64,000 nucleotides of DNA from Protea cynaroides (taxonomy: Eukaryota; Streptophyta; Magnoliopsida; Proteales; Proteaceae). Under the pieces are notes generated by a model, which had not been told where the DNA came from, did not search any database, and saw only the letters and a list, made by a program, of their open reading frames with translations. Both the position numbers and the translations under genes were made by a program. Location: assembly GCA_028583415.1 (NCBI GenBank), contig CM053266.1, positions 4,845,217-4,909,216 on the forward strand, in the 5' to 3' direction. Below, piece after piece: positions 11,501-22,108 of the stretch. Each line of letters starts with the position of its first letter. The stretch's first letter is position 1.

Positions 11501-12046
11501 GAGACATGTTGAGTGGTCGACATTATCAATGAAAGAATTCGAATAGATTAAAACCGTCATAAGCAATATGCGGACAATTGACGAAGAGATCTTGAATTTA
11601 CCATAGGTGATAAGGTATTTCTAAAAATATCTCCCATGCATGGTTTAAAAAGGTTCAAACAGAAGGGAAAGCTGTGTCCCAGATATATTGGACCTTATGA
11701 AGTTCTAGCTAGACATGGGAAGGTAGCATATTAGTTAGCACTACCACCATCAATGTCTAGTGTACGTGATGTATTCCATGTCTAACAACTGAAGAAGTAT
11801 GTCAGAGATCCAACACATGTGTTAACAATTGATCCACTGGATTTGACTGAAGACTTGATGTTCGAAGTGGTACCTTTTGAAATCACTAGCCAAAAGGTTC
11901 AACGTCTTCGCAATCGTGACATCTATTATGTTAAAGTTACTTGGAGAAACCAAAATGTGGAAGAAATTACATGGGAAGAAGAAAGTGCTATGCGGAAGCA
12001 ATATCCTCACCTATTCGACTCAGAAGGTATGTGTAAATTTCGAGGA
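8590..12046 (+). pseudogene. pol: pol of B: PR-RT-RNaseH-IN-chromodomain (broken)
   Basis: Protease keeps D-S-G-A-T-H-S-F near 8637. RT occupies about 9306-9794 in one open stretch (162 codons), with the catalytic FIDD box. RNase H starts YTDASGLGLG near 10078. Integrase: HHCC near 10770-10905, MDFVTGLP, SDRDPCF, then GQLERT with the catalytic Glu. Chromodomain about 11890-12010 (IYYVKVTWRNQNVEEITWEEE), complete. Stops include 8728, 8818, 8968, 9273, 9906, 10255, 10316 and 11512. Several are CGA to TGA, CAA to TAA or TGG to TGA. The last frame has lost its terminal stop and runs into the LTR. Confidence 0.88.
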
Positions 12047-12060
12047 CGGAATTTATGTAT

Positions 12061-12068
12061 GGGGGGAG
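12061..12068 (+). other. Polypurine tract of B
   Basis: GGGGGGAG immediately before the LTR start, which here is TATAAGACCC (G of the terminal TG mutated to A). Confidence 0.65.
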
Positions 12069-12433
12069 TTATAAGACCCGCACTCCACTAACTTAGTTTA
12101 ATAGTGTCGTGCTAGGTCTTCCCATCATTGCTGGACCAAGTGAACCGATTGTGTGAAGATGGATCACAAAACTAGGTATGAATCGAGTTAAAAATGCTCA
12201 AAAGTATGCGTATGGTCGAATACTTGGGTATGTATGGTCGACCATATGGTAAGAAACAATGGTCACTGATCCAGGACCCTACGATCAATGTTTTTGACCC
12301 TATGGTAGATAGATTCTACGACCGTAGGCCATTGACCGTGAGACCCCAGATTAGACTCCGAGATGGAAACTTTCTTAATTTGAGGAGGATTTCTTTCCTA
12401 ATGTTGGAGAACTATATATGAAGAATTTTTCTC

Positions 12434-12441
12434 TATATAAA
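12434..12441 (+). promoter_or_regulatory. TATA box of the B LTR
   Basis: TATATAAA in the conserved context CTC-TATATAAAGGACG at LTR position 365. Confidence 0.55.
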
Positions 12442-14013
12442 GGACGTTCCTCAGCCTTTTTTACTCTTTTAGAATATTAGTAAACCCTAGAGAAAGAGAA
12501 GGAAAGAGAAGAAAAAGAAGGAGAAGAAGAGAAGACTAAGGAGGAGACTAAGAGAAGAGTTCCATAGACTCTCTGCAATAAGTAAGGTATGAACCTTGTC
12601 TCTGTAGCCTTAGAACACTAGGAGTAAAGGTTTCTAATGTAAATTGTGATACCAAACCTAACGTAAGAATGCAACCATGGGATTTTCTAAGCAAGCCTCT
12701 AATGGGAAACCATGGAGAATAGGTTACAGTAATCAGTTGGTAAAACTAAGAAACTTAGCCTTAGAATAATCATTAGGATAAACCCAATTGAAGAACCGAA
12801 GAGTTGACCCAAGAAGGACTCGGATTGAATGTAGTTTGTAACCAGAAATCTCAAGGTTGTAGCTATGATCAACCATAGCATGACCAGCATGACCAAAGTA
12901 TCGACCATAGACAATTGAAAAGAATTTAAAATCCATATGGTCGCAGGTACGGTCGTATATAATGCGACCGTAGAATATCGACCGTAGGTAGTAAGGTCAA
13001 CAAAGTATGAGACCATATGACCAATCAAACACCTATTAGTCATCTGTTTCGATTTCTGACTACTGTAACATGTTACATATGAACCCGAACTTAAATTCAT
13101 ATAACTTTTAGGTTATTAAATGGATTCAAAGAGAATTACAAGGCTTGGAAGGAGAACAAGTTTTACTAACAGGTGAGGGAACAAGACCTAAACTAATTGG
13201 ATAATAACAAACTATTTACTTTATTCTGTGTAATGTCATGAATGATGCTATGTTTTTATGCTTGTAATGTGCATCTCACATGTTATCCAATATTATTGTT
13301 ATTACTGCTCATGCGTATTTACTTTTATCTATTTACTACCATGTTGATTAATGACGATAGGAATAGGCATGTAATTGTGTGTGTGTAGTTAGTGTGTTGG
13401 ATGCGAGTGGGGCATCAGGGGGAGGACATGGAATTGTGGTCTTTGACCTGGTCACTACACTCTAGCTCTATCTCTACTCAAGTCTTTCCCACTGACATCG
13501 TCGTATAGTCATCACCTTAGCAGAACTATTACGTCGTAGGGCATCAGAAGAGATGGTCTCGGACCGTGTAGTCTCTGAATCTGTCGGGGGGCCTTAACTC
13601 TATCTCTATGGACGTATTGAGGGATGTTGGGGTGGGGCTTTGGATACACTAGATGACATTTAGGATTGGTTAGTTACAAGCCCAGTTTACAAGCCCTCGC
13701 CACTAGGGGCTTACGTGTTGATATGGGTATGACATCAGGGAAAGTGTTGGCAGTGTGTGATCTAGACACTTTAGCTCTATCTATATTCCATTGTGGGTGC
13801 ATGTGGGATGAAAATGGTGTTTGATCTATTAGGCAGATTCACACAATTGTGTATAGAGGTGCAGGGGTCACCAAACCTTTCTATAGCATATTGCAAACTT
13901 AAAAACCAGACCAAAGATATTGAATTGAATGCATGCATATTTTGTTGCATTGTTTTGTTTTACTCACTGAGCCTTGATGTGTGCTCACCCTTTCGACGTC
14001 GAATATTTTAGTT

Positions 14014-14088
14014 GATGCCATGGATGTAGAAGCTGTTGAAGATGCGCATGATCCTTTATGCGAGTGCAACCAGTGCATTTTTTATTAG
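14014..14088 (+). CDS. LTR-embedded conserved frame, copy B (internal in-frame deletion)
   Basis: This copy has 24 codons plus TAG. It starts 2 nt after TTTTAG, keeps the first residues (D-A), lacks 19 codons (57 nt, a multiple of three), then resumes MDVEAVEDAHDPLCECNQC and the terminal IFY stop. Both the CxCxxC and the stop position are retained. Product unknown. Confidence 0.4.
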   Translation, partial: DAMDVEAVEDAHDPLCECNQCIFY

Positions 14089-14366
14089 TTTAACTATATT
14101 TGGTTATTGAAACTGTAACGGATTATTTACCTTTATGTCTTGAGTTATTGGAAAATAATTGGATTAAATAATTATTATATCATTGTTAGGCACTCAGTTC
14201 ATTATCTATAAGACTTCTATTTATTTGTTATTTATCTCTGATTATTTTTGTGGAAGGTGTGTGTGGTTGATATGGTCGTTACTACCTAACGGAGATCCTG
14301 GTTGAACCGTTGGTTTATTTACGATTCATCACACTATTCTAATTAGTCCAGAATTAGGGTGTGACA

Positions 14367-15600
14367 ATAAACATCATTCAAGCATGGCATTAGCATGCAT
14401 ATCAAACATGGCAGTGTACTCTAAGCTAACAATGTAAGCATGCTACACATGGTAGTGCACAATATGATAGTATAAGCAAGTGAACATCATAGATGCATAA
14501 ATATAACAATGTAGACAATATCAGATCCTCAATCTAATGGTTAGATCTCTTCAAAACATTGATAATAATGACCAACACTCAGATTTCAACAAAATAGCCA
14601 AGATTAATGGCTCAGATCTCACATCAAGTTATAATCATGATCAATGATTGATATCTCATCAAAATAGCTAAGATCAATAGCTTAGATCTCACAAAATGAT
14701 AATCTAATGGTTTAAATCACTCAAAATCATAATCCAACCGTTCAGATTCATTTAATTCACTCTTGATGGCAATCTAATGGTTCAAATCACTTAAAATCAC
14801 TTGTGATATCAAATCTAACGATTCAAATTCATTTAAAATACTCATGATCAAGATTTAACGGTTTAGATTCACTAAAATCATAATCCAACAATTTAAATTC
14901 ATTCAAATCATTCCCGAAGATAATCTAACAGTCCATATCACTCATCATGATAATCCGACCACTCAGATTGATTAAAAGCACTTCCAAAGACCATCTAATG
15001 GTTCAGATTGCTTATCATGATAATTTATCTGCTCAGATTGATTAAAGTCAATCCCAAAGATAATCTAACGGTTCAGATTATTTACCATGACAATCCAACA
15101 ACTCAAATTGATTGAAGTCACTTATTAAGACAATCTGATGGTTGAGATTGCTTAAAATCACTAATAATGACCATATTAAAATTCACATTAAAAAATTATG
15201 ATCAAAGATGTATTTTAATCCCATAAGAAATTCCAAATCAGTGGGCATGATCAACTCATTAAAATTTCAATCATATGGTCATGATCAGTTCTCATAAAAT
15301 TCAGATCATGTGGTTGGATCAACCACATTAAAATTACGATCATATGGTCGGACCAATCACATTAAAATTCCCTTCAAATGGTCGGACCAATCACATTGAA
15401 ATTCTCAATAACATGGTCGGACAAATCTTCATCACATAAAATTTCCAAGTACGTCGGATTCAATGCATTCAATTTTCATAATCGGATCAATTGCATTCAA
15501 ATTTTCACAATCGGATCAATTCCATTCAATTTTCACAATCGGATCAATTCCATAAAACTTCCAGATCAATTGGGACAGAATTACCATCAAAATAGATCAA
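14367..15600. repeat. Degenerate tandem-like words in non-element DNA
   Basis: About 14530-15190 holds many imperfect copies of an AATCTAACGGTTCAGATT-like word followed by CATGATAA; successive strong copies near 14919, 14989 and 15058 give a period near 70 nt with a half-period. From about 15250 the unit becomes ATGGTCGGACCAATCACATT, and at 15480-15550 ATCGGATCAATTCCATTCAA with a period near 29 nt. This looks like an eroded minisatellite. No gene seen. Confidence 0.55.
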
Positions 15601-16917
15601 AACAATTTTTTCAAATCAATGGGATTAGATTTAACCAAAATCAATGGTTATTAGATTTAATAACATATTTACATGTATTATCATACAATATGCCTGCAAG
15701 ATAAAAAGAATAATATTCATCACAATTATCATAGAACCATGAATGATATCAAACCAATGTAATGCATGCATCGATATCAAAGAACAAAAATAAACAACAT
15801 AATGCATGCATTACATGTTACCATTCAAACCGAGGGAAAGAAAAGAAAAGGAAGGACGACCTTGTTTGTTTTGGCTAATATGTGTGATGAAGTGTTGCCG
15901 AGGTCATTGCAAGCATCACGATGGTCGTTGGGTCATCGACGATGATCGCCATAGTTTGTCGCAAGGTGATCGAAGGTTTGTCGCTGGTCGCGGAATGGTC
16001 TCTGTGAATCGATTAAACGAATTGCAGGTGGTATCAATGTGATCTGCAACAAGGAAGGTAGAAGAAGGTATGGTGATCACAAGTTTATGGGCCCCGGGTT
16101 GTGTTCGGTATAGGAGCTGGGCAGGTATAATGGTAGTAAATTTTTTTCCTCTCAGAATTAGTTCAAGGTAGTGGTTTATTACAACAAACCAAGCCCCACT
16201 CCTCCCTGTCAATCTCCTTCATCACTCTACTGCTTCCGTTTTCTGTTCCTTTTCTTCTCTCTCAAACTCCCTCTCTCTCTCTCTCAGAAACTCTTTCCCT
16301 TTCTTTGTTTTTCCTTTCTGCTCTCTCCACTCTCTCCTTTTTTTACTGTTGCTCTCCCTCTCTTGGTTCCCAAAATCTCCCCTTTTGGTTCCAAAAAATC
16401 CAACCTTTTCCGTTCCCCCAAAAAATCCTCCAATAGGTTTTTCACTCTTCTTTTATGGTTGCAGGTGGATAGCTTTGGGACTAGGCTCAAGGAAATGGAG
16501 GTGGCAGTTGGGTATCAGGGAATGGATGCGAGATGCTCGGCGGTAGTAAAGAGGGATGGGTGGTGGATTAAAGGAGTATGGGAGGTGGAGTGTTGCAGGT
16601 GTAGACGGAGAGGGTGATGGGAGATGATGGGTGCAGGGATATGGAGTGCTGCAGACATATGAAGTGTTAAAGGCGACTAGATTTAAAGAAGGGTAAATGG
16701 TGACAAGTAAGTTCCGTCATGGTAGGGTCGGTTTTGGGTAGGATGTGCACCTGTAGCATGGAGTTGAGGGTGAGCAAGTATGTTGGCGATCCCCTCTCTC
16801 TCCTTATCTCTTCTGTCCTCTCTCTATTCAGATTCTTTCTTTTCTCCCTAGTTTCTCTCTTCGGGTCCTCTCTTGTTGGATTCCCCTCTCTCTCTCTCTT
16901 TCTCTTTCTCTTTCTCT
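15601..16917. other. Non-element stretch without a supported gene
   Basis: Open frames here (for example 16171-16617) are low-complexity Ser/Phe/Leu translations of pyrimidine-rich DNA, with no recognised domain. CT-rich runs occur at about 16250-16345 and 16786-16917. The sequence could be an old LTR or leader of another family, but I cannot identify one. Confidence 0.4.
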
Positions 16918-17065
16918 TTATATATACATTATATATACAAAATATAATAATATAATATATATAAATATATATAATATAACATATATAAAAATATATATTA
17001 TCTAATATATAAATGAATATACTATATATCATATAAATGTATATATAATACCTATACATAAAATT
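16918..17065. repeat. AT-rich simple-sequence tract
   Basis: About 150 nt of nearly pure A/T with irregular TATA and ATAT units, directly after a CT-rich run and just before the end of LTR C. Confidence 0.75.
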
Positions 17066-17089
17066 CATGCACCTGGGTCGACTTGATTT

Positions 17090-19401
17090 TGTTACACCCT
17101 AATTCTGGTTTATCGAAAATGGTATCATGAACCGCTAATAAACCAATGGTTCACCCAGGATCTCGCATAGGTCGTACCCACCATATCAAACCACATATAC
17201 ATTCTACATTAATAATCAAAGGTAATAAACAAATAAGCGGAAGTCTTACAGATAATGAACTGAGGGTCTAACAGTGATAAATAAATATTTAATCCAATTA
17301 TCTCCAAACCACAAGACATAAAAATAAATAATCAATTACATATCCGATGTTCAAACTATAACTAAACCTAAGCAAAAACACATTGGTTGCACTCGCACGA
17401 TGAATCATGAGCATCTTCTTCAGCTTCTACATCCATCGTAGCAACGTGTCCATATGTCGGCACATTCATATATTTTTCAACGGTAGGACTTGCATCATCA
17501 ACTAAAAATATTTGACGTCGAAAGGGTGCACACATCATGACTTAGTGAGCAAACAAAACAATGCAACAAACATATACATGCATTCAATTCATATCTTTGG
17601 TCTGGTTTATAAGTTTGCAATGTGCTATAGAATAATTTGGTGGCCGCCGCACCTCTACACACGAATGTGTGAATCCGCCTAATGGATCAAACACCATTGC
17701 CATCCCCCATGCACCCATCATGGAATTAAGATAGAGCTAAAGTGTCCGGATCAAACACCGTAAACACTTCCCCTGATGCCCTACCCATACCAACACGTAA
17801 GCCCCTATTGGCGAGGGCTTACAAACTGGGCTCGCAACTAACCAATCCTAATGCCAAACAGTGTATCCAAGGCCTCACCCCAGCATCCCTCAATACGTCC
17901 ATAGAGATAGAGCTAAGGCCCCCCGATAGAGTCAGAGACCACACGGTCCGAGACCACCTCCCCTGATGCCCTACGACGTAATAATTTTTCTAAGATAATG
18001 ACGATACGACGATGATAGTGGGCAAGACTTGAGTAGAGATAGAGCTAGACCACCATGCCACGTCCTCCCCCTAATGTTCGACTCGCATCCAAGACATCAA
18101 CCACACACATACATTCACATGCCTATTCCTAGCATCATCATCATCATCATGTTATAAATAAACCGAATTAAATATGCATGAATAGTAATAGCAAGAATAT
18201 TGGATGACCTGTGTGATGCACATTATAAGCATACAAGCATAAAATCAATCATGGAATTGGACTCAATAAAATAATAGTTTATTATTATCCAATTAATTTA
18301 GGTCTTGTTCCCTCACCTGTTAGCAATTCTCGATGTCCTTCCCAGCCTTGAAATTCTCTTTGAATTGATTTAACAACCTAAAAGTTATATGGATTTAAGT
18401 TAAGGTTCATATGTGACATGTTACAGTAGTCAAAAATCAAAACAGAGCACTGATAGGTGCCTGATTGGTCGTATGGTCTCATGCTGTATTGACCTTACTT
18501 TCTATGGTCGATACCCTACGGTCGCATATGGTGTGACCGTAGCTTCGACCATATGATTTTTGTCATCTTCCCGAATGCCTATGGTCGATCCTCTGGTCAT
18601 ACTGGTCAGGCTATGTCGACCGTGGCTGTGATTTTGAGATTTCTGGTCACAGTCTACTTAAAATTTAAGTTCTTCCTAGGTCAATTCTTCTGTTCTTCAA
18701 TGGGTTTTATTCTAAAGTCATCCTATGGCCATCATTAGTAATTTCTTATCAACCCTAATCATCAAATTTACTCCTCATGGTTCTCCTTGATATTTTCTCA
18801 AGGAAATCACATAGATCATAATAGGTTGATATTTCCTGTCCTCCATAGAAGTCTTATTCTTAGAGTTTACATCCCCAGAGATTCGTTTCATACCTTTGCC
18901 TGTGATAGAGAATCAATCCCTTCTCAACAAACTCTTCTCTTTAGCTTTTTCTTCTTCTCCTTCTCTTCTTTCTCTTCCTTCTCTTTCTCTAGGGTTTACT
19001 AATGTTCTGAAAGAGTAAAAAAGGACTGAGGGACATAGAGAAAAACTCTCCATATAAAGTCCTCTTTCAATTAGGAAAGCAATCCCTTAGTTTAGGAAAG
19101 TTTCCAAAACTCTGAGTCTGATCTGGGTTCTCACGGTCGATCATACGGTCGTATAAACCGTCGACCGTAAGGTCAAAATCATCGACTATGGGGTTCTGGA
19201 TTTGATATTTTTGGTTCCCTTCCTTATGGTCGACTGTACCTACCCAGGCATGCGACCTTAGGTCTATGTTTAGTGTTTTTAACTCGATTCTCATACCTAG
19301 TTTGTGATCTATCTTCACACGCTCGGTCCACTTGGTCCAGAAATGATGAGAAGACCTGGCACTACATGGTTAGAACAAGTTAGTGGAGTATGGGTCTTAC
19401 G
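17090..19401 (-). repeat. 3' LTR of C (2312 bp)
   Basis: On the minus strand it starts CGTAAGACCCATACT (first base altered) and ends GGGTGTAACA. It contains the 43-codon frame, TAGCTCTATCTCTA words, a CAT microsatellite near 18140 and dense GGTCG words at 18470-19200. The TATA region is damaged: the GGACATCCTTTATATAG of E is shortened here to GGACATAG. Confidence 0.88.
17368..17499 (-). CDS. LTR-embedded 43-codon conserved frame, copy C
   Basis: Gapless 43 codons plus TAG: DDASPTVEKYMNVPTYGHV..., ending AHDSSCECNQCVFA. It begins 2 nt after TTTTTAG. It contains an in-frame ATG at codon 11, absent in A. Product unknown; evidence is conservation across LTR subfamilies. Confidence 0.45.
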   Translation of the reverse strand, partial: DDASPTVEKYMNVPTYGHVATMDVEAEEDAHDSSCECNQCVFA

Positions 19402-19727
19402 ATTCCCCCTCTCTTATATAAATTTCATCCTCAAAATTTTTACATTCCTTCAGAGTCGAATAGGTGAGGAAATTGCTTCCGCATAGCGTTCTCTTCTTCC
19501 CATGTAACTTCTTCTACATTTTGGCTTCTCCAAGTAACCTTAACGTAGTAAATGTCGTGGTTACGAAGACGTTGCACCTTCTGACCAGTGATCTCAAAAG
19601 GTATTACTTTGAACTTCAAATATTCAGTCAAATCTGGTAGATCCGTTGTTAACACATGTGTTGGATCTCTGACGTACTTTTCGGTAATGAGATATGTAAT
19701 ACATCATGCACACTTGTCATGGACGAT
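19402..19727 (-). pseudogene. pol: pol 3' end of C (IN tail and chromodomain)
   Basis: 19440-19655 encodes the end of integrase and a chromodomain (VQRLRNHDIYYVKVTWRS, then EEVTWEEENAMRKQFPHLF) followed by FDSEGM and a stop. Just upstream the HISLLKKYV segment is frameshifted by one base. Complete conserved aromatic and TWE positions, but only a fragment. Confidence 0.8.
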
Positions 19728-20897
19728 TGTAAGACCCGCACGCCAAAAACCCGATCTAACCTTACATTCTCATGTCGTGACTGGTCTTCTCATCATAATC
19801 GGCTCAAGTGAACCAATTTTATGAAGAAACCACAAGTTAAGGTAAGTAACGAGTCAAATTTAGTTGGTGTGGTTAACCGTTTAAGATCGTGTGGAAGCAA
19901 CCAGTCAAAAACTAAAAACCAGAAAATTTTGGTCGTGTGGTAGCAGTTTTGAGGGGTGTGGTCAATACGTGTGGTCGATACATGAGACCACACATGAGAC
20001 CATACAACGTGTGGTCGAAGGATTCTGTGACCCCACGTGCGACCACACGATGCTGAACAGACTCCGTATTTAGAAAAATTTCCTAATTTGAGGGGGACTC
20101 TTTCCTAATTAAAGTGGGACTCTATATGGAGGTTTTCCTCTATATAAGGGACGTTCCTTAGCCTCTCTCACTCTTTTAGAACTCAAATTGAAACCCTAAA
20201 CCTAAGAGAGAAAGAGAAAGGAAGAGAAGGGGAAGAAGGAGATTTGGAGAAGATGGTTTTGAAGAGAAAAGTTCTATCTCCCTACAGCAAGCTTAAAGTA
20301 TGGATTTTACTCTATAGGCTAGATCAGATAGGATAAGTTCCTTTTATCAAGTTGATGTGTTGCAATGATTTTGGTTATGGAATTTCTAAGAAAAACCATG
20401 AGAAAATATATTAGGGATAATGGTTAATGAGAAACTATAAATAATGGCCACAGAATAATCATAGGATGAACCCAAGTGATGAGCTGAGGAATCGACTTAG
20501 GAAGAATTCAGATTGAAGATAAAAAAGTGACCAAACATCTTGTGGTCGCAATCTGTGGTTGACTACAGGGTGACCAGAGGGTCGACCACATTTATTCAGG
20601 AAGTTCCGAGGAAAGGTGTGGTCGCATGGTGTGGTCGCATAAAATGCGACCACAGGGTTCGACCACACAGTATGTAGTCTCATATATTATGACCACAGGA
20701 TCGACCACACGTGCTACCACACATTAATAGCAAGTATATTTTGAGACCAAACAAGGTTTTTGACTACTATAACTTGGTAAACTTGAACTCTAACTTAAAT
20801 ACATTAATTGTTTAGGTTCTTAATAGATTCAAAGTGACTTCCAAAGCTTGGGAGAGGAACAAACATCGATCAAAGGTGAGGGAACAAGACCTAAACT
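19728..20897 (+). repeat. Chromovirus LTR fragment J, forward
   Basis: Starts TGTAAGACCCGCACG inside the pol stub of C and runs about 1.17 kb before switching, in the word CTAA, to the reverse LTR remnant of D. Its words are of a distinct type, GTGTGGTCG and CGACCACAC (19930-20720). The LTR 3' half is missing. Confidence 0.82.
20141..20147 (+). promoter_or_regulatory. TATA box of LTR J
   Basis: TATATAA followed by GGGACGTTCC at LTR position 414, in the conserved context. Confidence 0.5.
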
Positions 20898-21507
20898 AAC
20901 CATGGATGGATGGTTTGGGTTTCTTCGAAATCCTACAGTCAACCATATCTAACCTAAGGTCTGTAGAAACTCATGGAATTAGTATCCATACCTGAGAAGA
21001 TTACTTTTCTCTGCAAATTCTTCTCATTTTAGCTAAGCCTTCTTCCTAGCCTCCTTTCTTCCTCTTTTCCTTCTTCTCTCTTTCTCTCAATTCAATTAGG
21101 GTTGTGAAAGGAGTGAATGTGGCTTAGGGACGTCGTTTAAATAAACTAGGAATGTCCTATAATAATCCCATTGAGATTTGGAAGGAATCCCAACCGAAAA
21201 TTAGGAAATTTCCTAATTTCAGTTTCGTCAGAAATCGAGGGTCGATGGGAGGGTCGATGATCCCATCGACCCTAGGGTCTTAAGCTGTTCGACCCTCCCT
21301 TCAAAACTGAGGGTCTGACTTTCTGTTTTGGGAGGTCCGACCCTGCTTAGCTGGGTGTGCGACCCTCCCCTAAAATTAAGTGTTTTTGGGTCAATTTTAT
21401 ACCTGGGATCTCGATCTCCTTCATGCCCTTAGTCCATTTGACTCGACCATGATGGGTAAACCTGGTTCAAGGTGGTAAGACCGGGTTAGTTTGACACGGG
21501 TCTTACA
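20898..21507 (-). repeat. 3' LTR remnant of D (first 610 bp of the LTR)
   Basis: The minus strand starts TGTAAGACCCGTGTC at 21507 and stops at the junction with J near 20897. It carries GAGGGTCG words and a TATA-like TTTAAATA near 21150. The remaining 1.7 kb of the LTR is deleted. Confidence 0.85.
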
Positions 21508-22108
21508 ACTCCCCCCAACTTATAAAAATTTCGTCCTCGAAATTGTACATACCTTCTGAATCAAAAAAGTCAGGGTATTGTTTTCTCATGGCACTTTCTT
21601 CTTCCATGTCTCTACTTTTCCATGTGACCTTAACATAGTAAATATCTCTATTACGTAGACGTTGAACCTTTCGACTAGTGATTTCCATTGGTATTACTTC
21701 AAATGTCAAATCATCTGTCAATTCCGGCAAATCTACTGTCAACACATGTGTTGGGTCTTTGACATACTTCTTCAATAAGGATATGTGAAATACGTCATGC
21801 ACACTTGGCATAGATGGTGGTAGTGCTAATTGATAAGCTACTTTCCCACGCTTAGCCAGAATCTCATATGGCCCGACGTATCTTGGACTTAGTTTTCCTT
21901 TCTGTCCGAACCTCTTCAATCCTCGCATAGGCGATACTTTCAAAAATACTTTATCACCTACGGCGAACTCTAGCTCTCTTCGTCGAGTATCTGCATATTG
22001 CTTCTGACGATTGTGAGCTACTCTTACTCTTTCTTTGATTATGTCGACCACTCGACAAGTCTCTTCAATAAATTCCGGTCCAACAATACTACGTTCTCCA
22101 ACTTCATT
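21508..22108 (-). pseudogene. pol: D pol, integrase C-terminus and shortened chromodomain
   Basis: The open frame from 22051 encodes KVFLKVSPMRGLKRFGQKGKL, GPYEIL and HDVFHISLLKKYV, which form the integrase tail, then the chromodomain LRNRDIYYVKVTWKSRDMEEESAMRKQ. Relative to A, B and C it lacks five residues including the TWE motif (15 nt, about 21596). A TGG to TAG stop near 22110 separates it from the integrase core. Confidence 0.85.
21509..21520 (-). other. Polypurine tract of D
   Basis: The minus strand reads a G-rich purine run (TTGGGGGGAGT) directly before the LTR start. Confidence 0.7.

Larger units (their letters stand above)
8354..14366 (+). mobile_element. Chromovirus B, 3' part (gag end to 3' LTR)
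   Basis: The sequence begins abruptly in gag, right after the LTR end of A, and continues through pol to a complete 3' LTR. The missing 5' part would lie left of the window, beyond A and K. Same family as A, D and E but a different LTR subfamily (TATGGTCG words). Many stops; inactive. Confidence 0.87.
12070..14366 (+). repeat. 3' LTR of element B (2297 bp)
   Basis: Starts TATAAGACCCGCAC, ends TTAGGGTGTGACA. It has TATGGTCG and TACGGTCG words (12210-13010) on both strands, a TATA box at 12434, donor-like AAG|GTATGAACC at 12587, TAGCTCTATCTCTA words, and the shortened 43-codon frame at 14014. It is followed by non-element DNA. Confidence 0.88.
17090..19727 (-). mobile_element. Chromovirus C, 3' end only, reverse
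   Basis: A complete 3' LTR (17090-19401) and about 326 nt of upstream pol (19402-19727). The rest is cut off where forward LTR J begins at 19728. Same subfamily as B, E and I (TATGGTCG words). Confidence 0.85.

Noticed and set aside
16171..16617. 148-codon open frame in the non-element stretch.
   Set aside because: The translation is low-complexity from CT-rich DNA, other frames are equally open there, and no domain or homologous copy is visible.
16667..17068. 133-codon minus-strand frame.
   Set aside because: It is a translation of the AT-rich tract (Ile/Tyr runs) and CT-rich DNA; not a credible protein.
17742..17966. Open frames in LTRs recurring in several copies (for example PIPTRKPLLARAYKLGSQLTN here, minus-strand or plus-strand equivalents at 7421-7756 and 39195-39521).
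   Set aside because: It recurs because the LTR DNA is conserved, but length and frame vary between copies and it runs antisense to the LTR; I saw no third-position pattern. The weaker case compared with the 43-codon frame.
18140..18160. CAT trinucleotide runs as a satellite or telomere-like repeat.
   Set aside because: They are short microsatellites at a fixed place in each chromovirus LTR.
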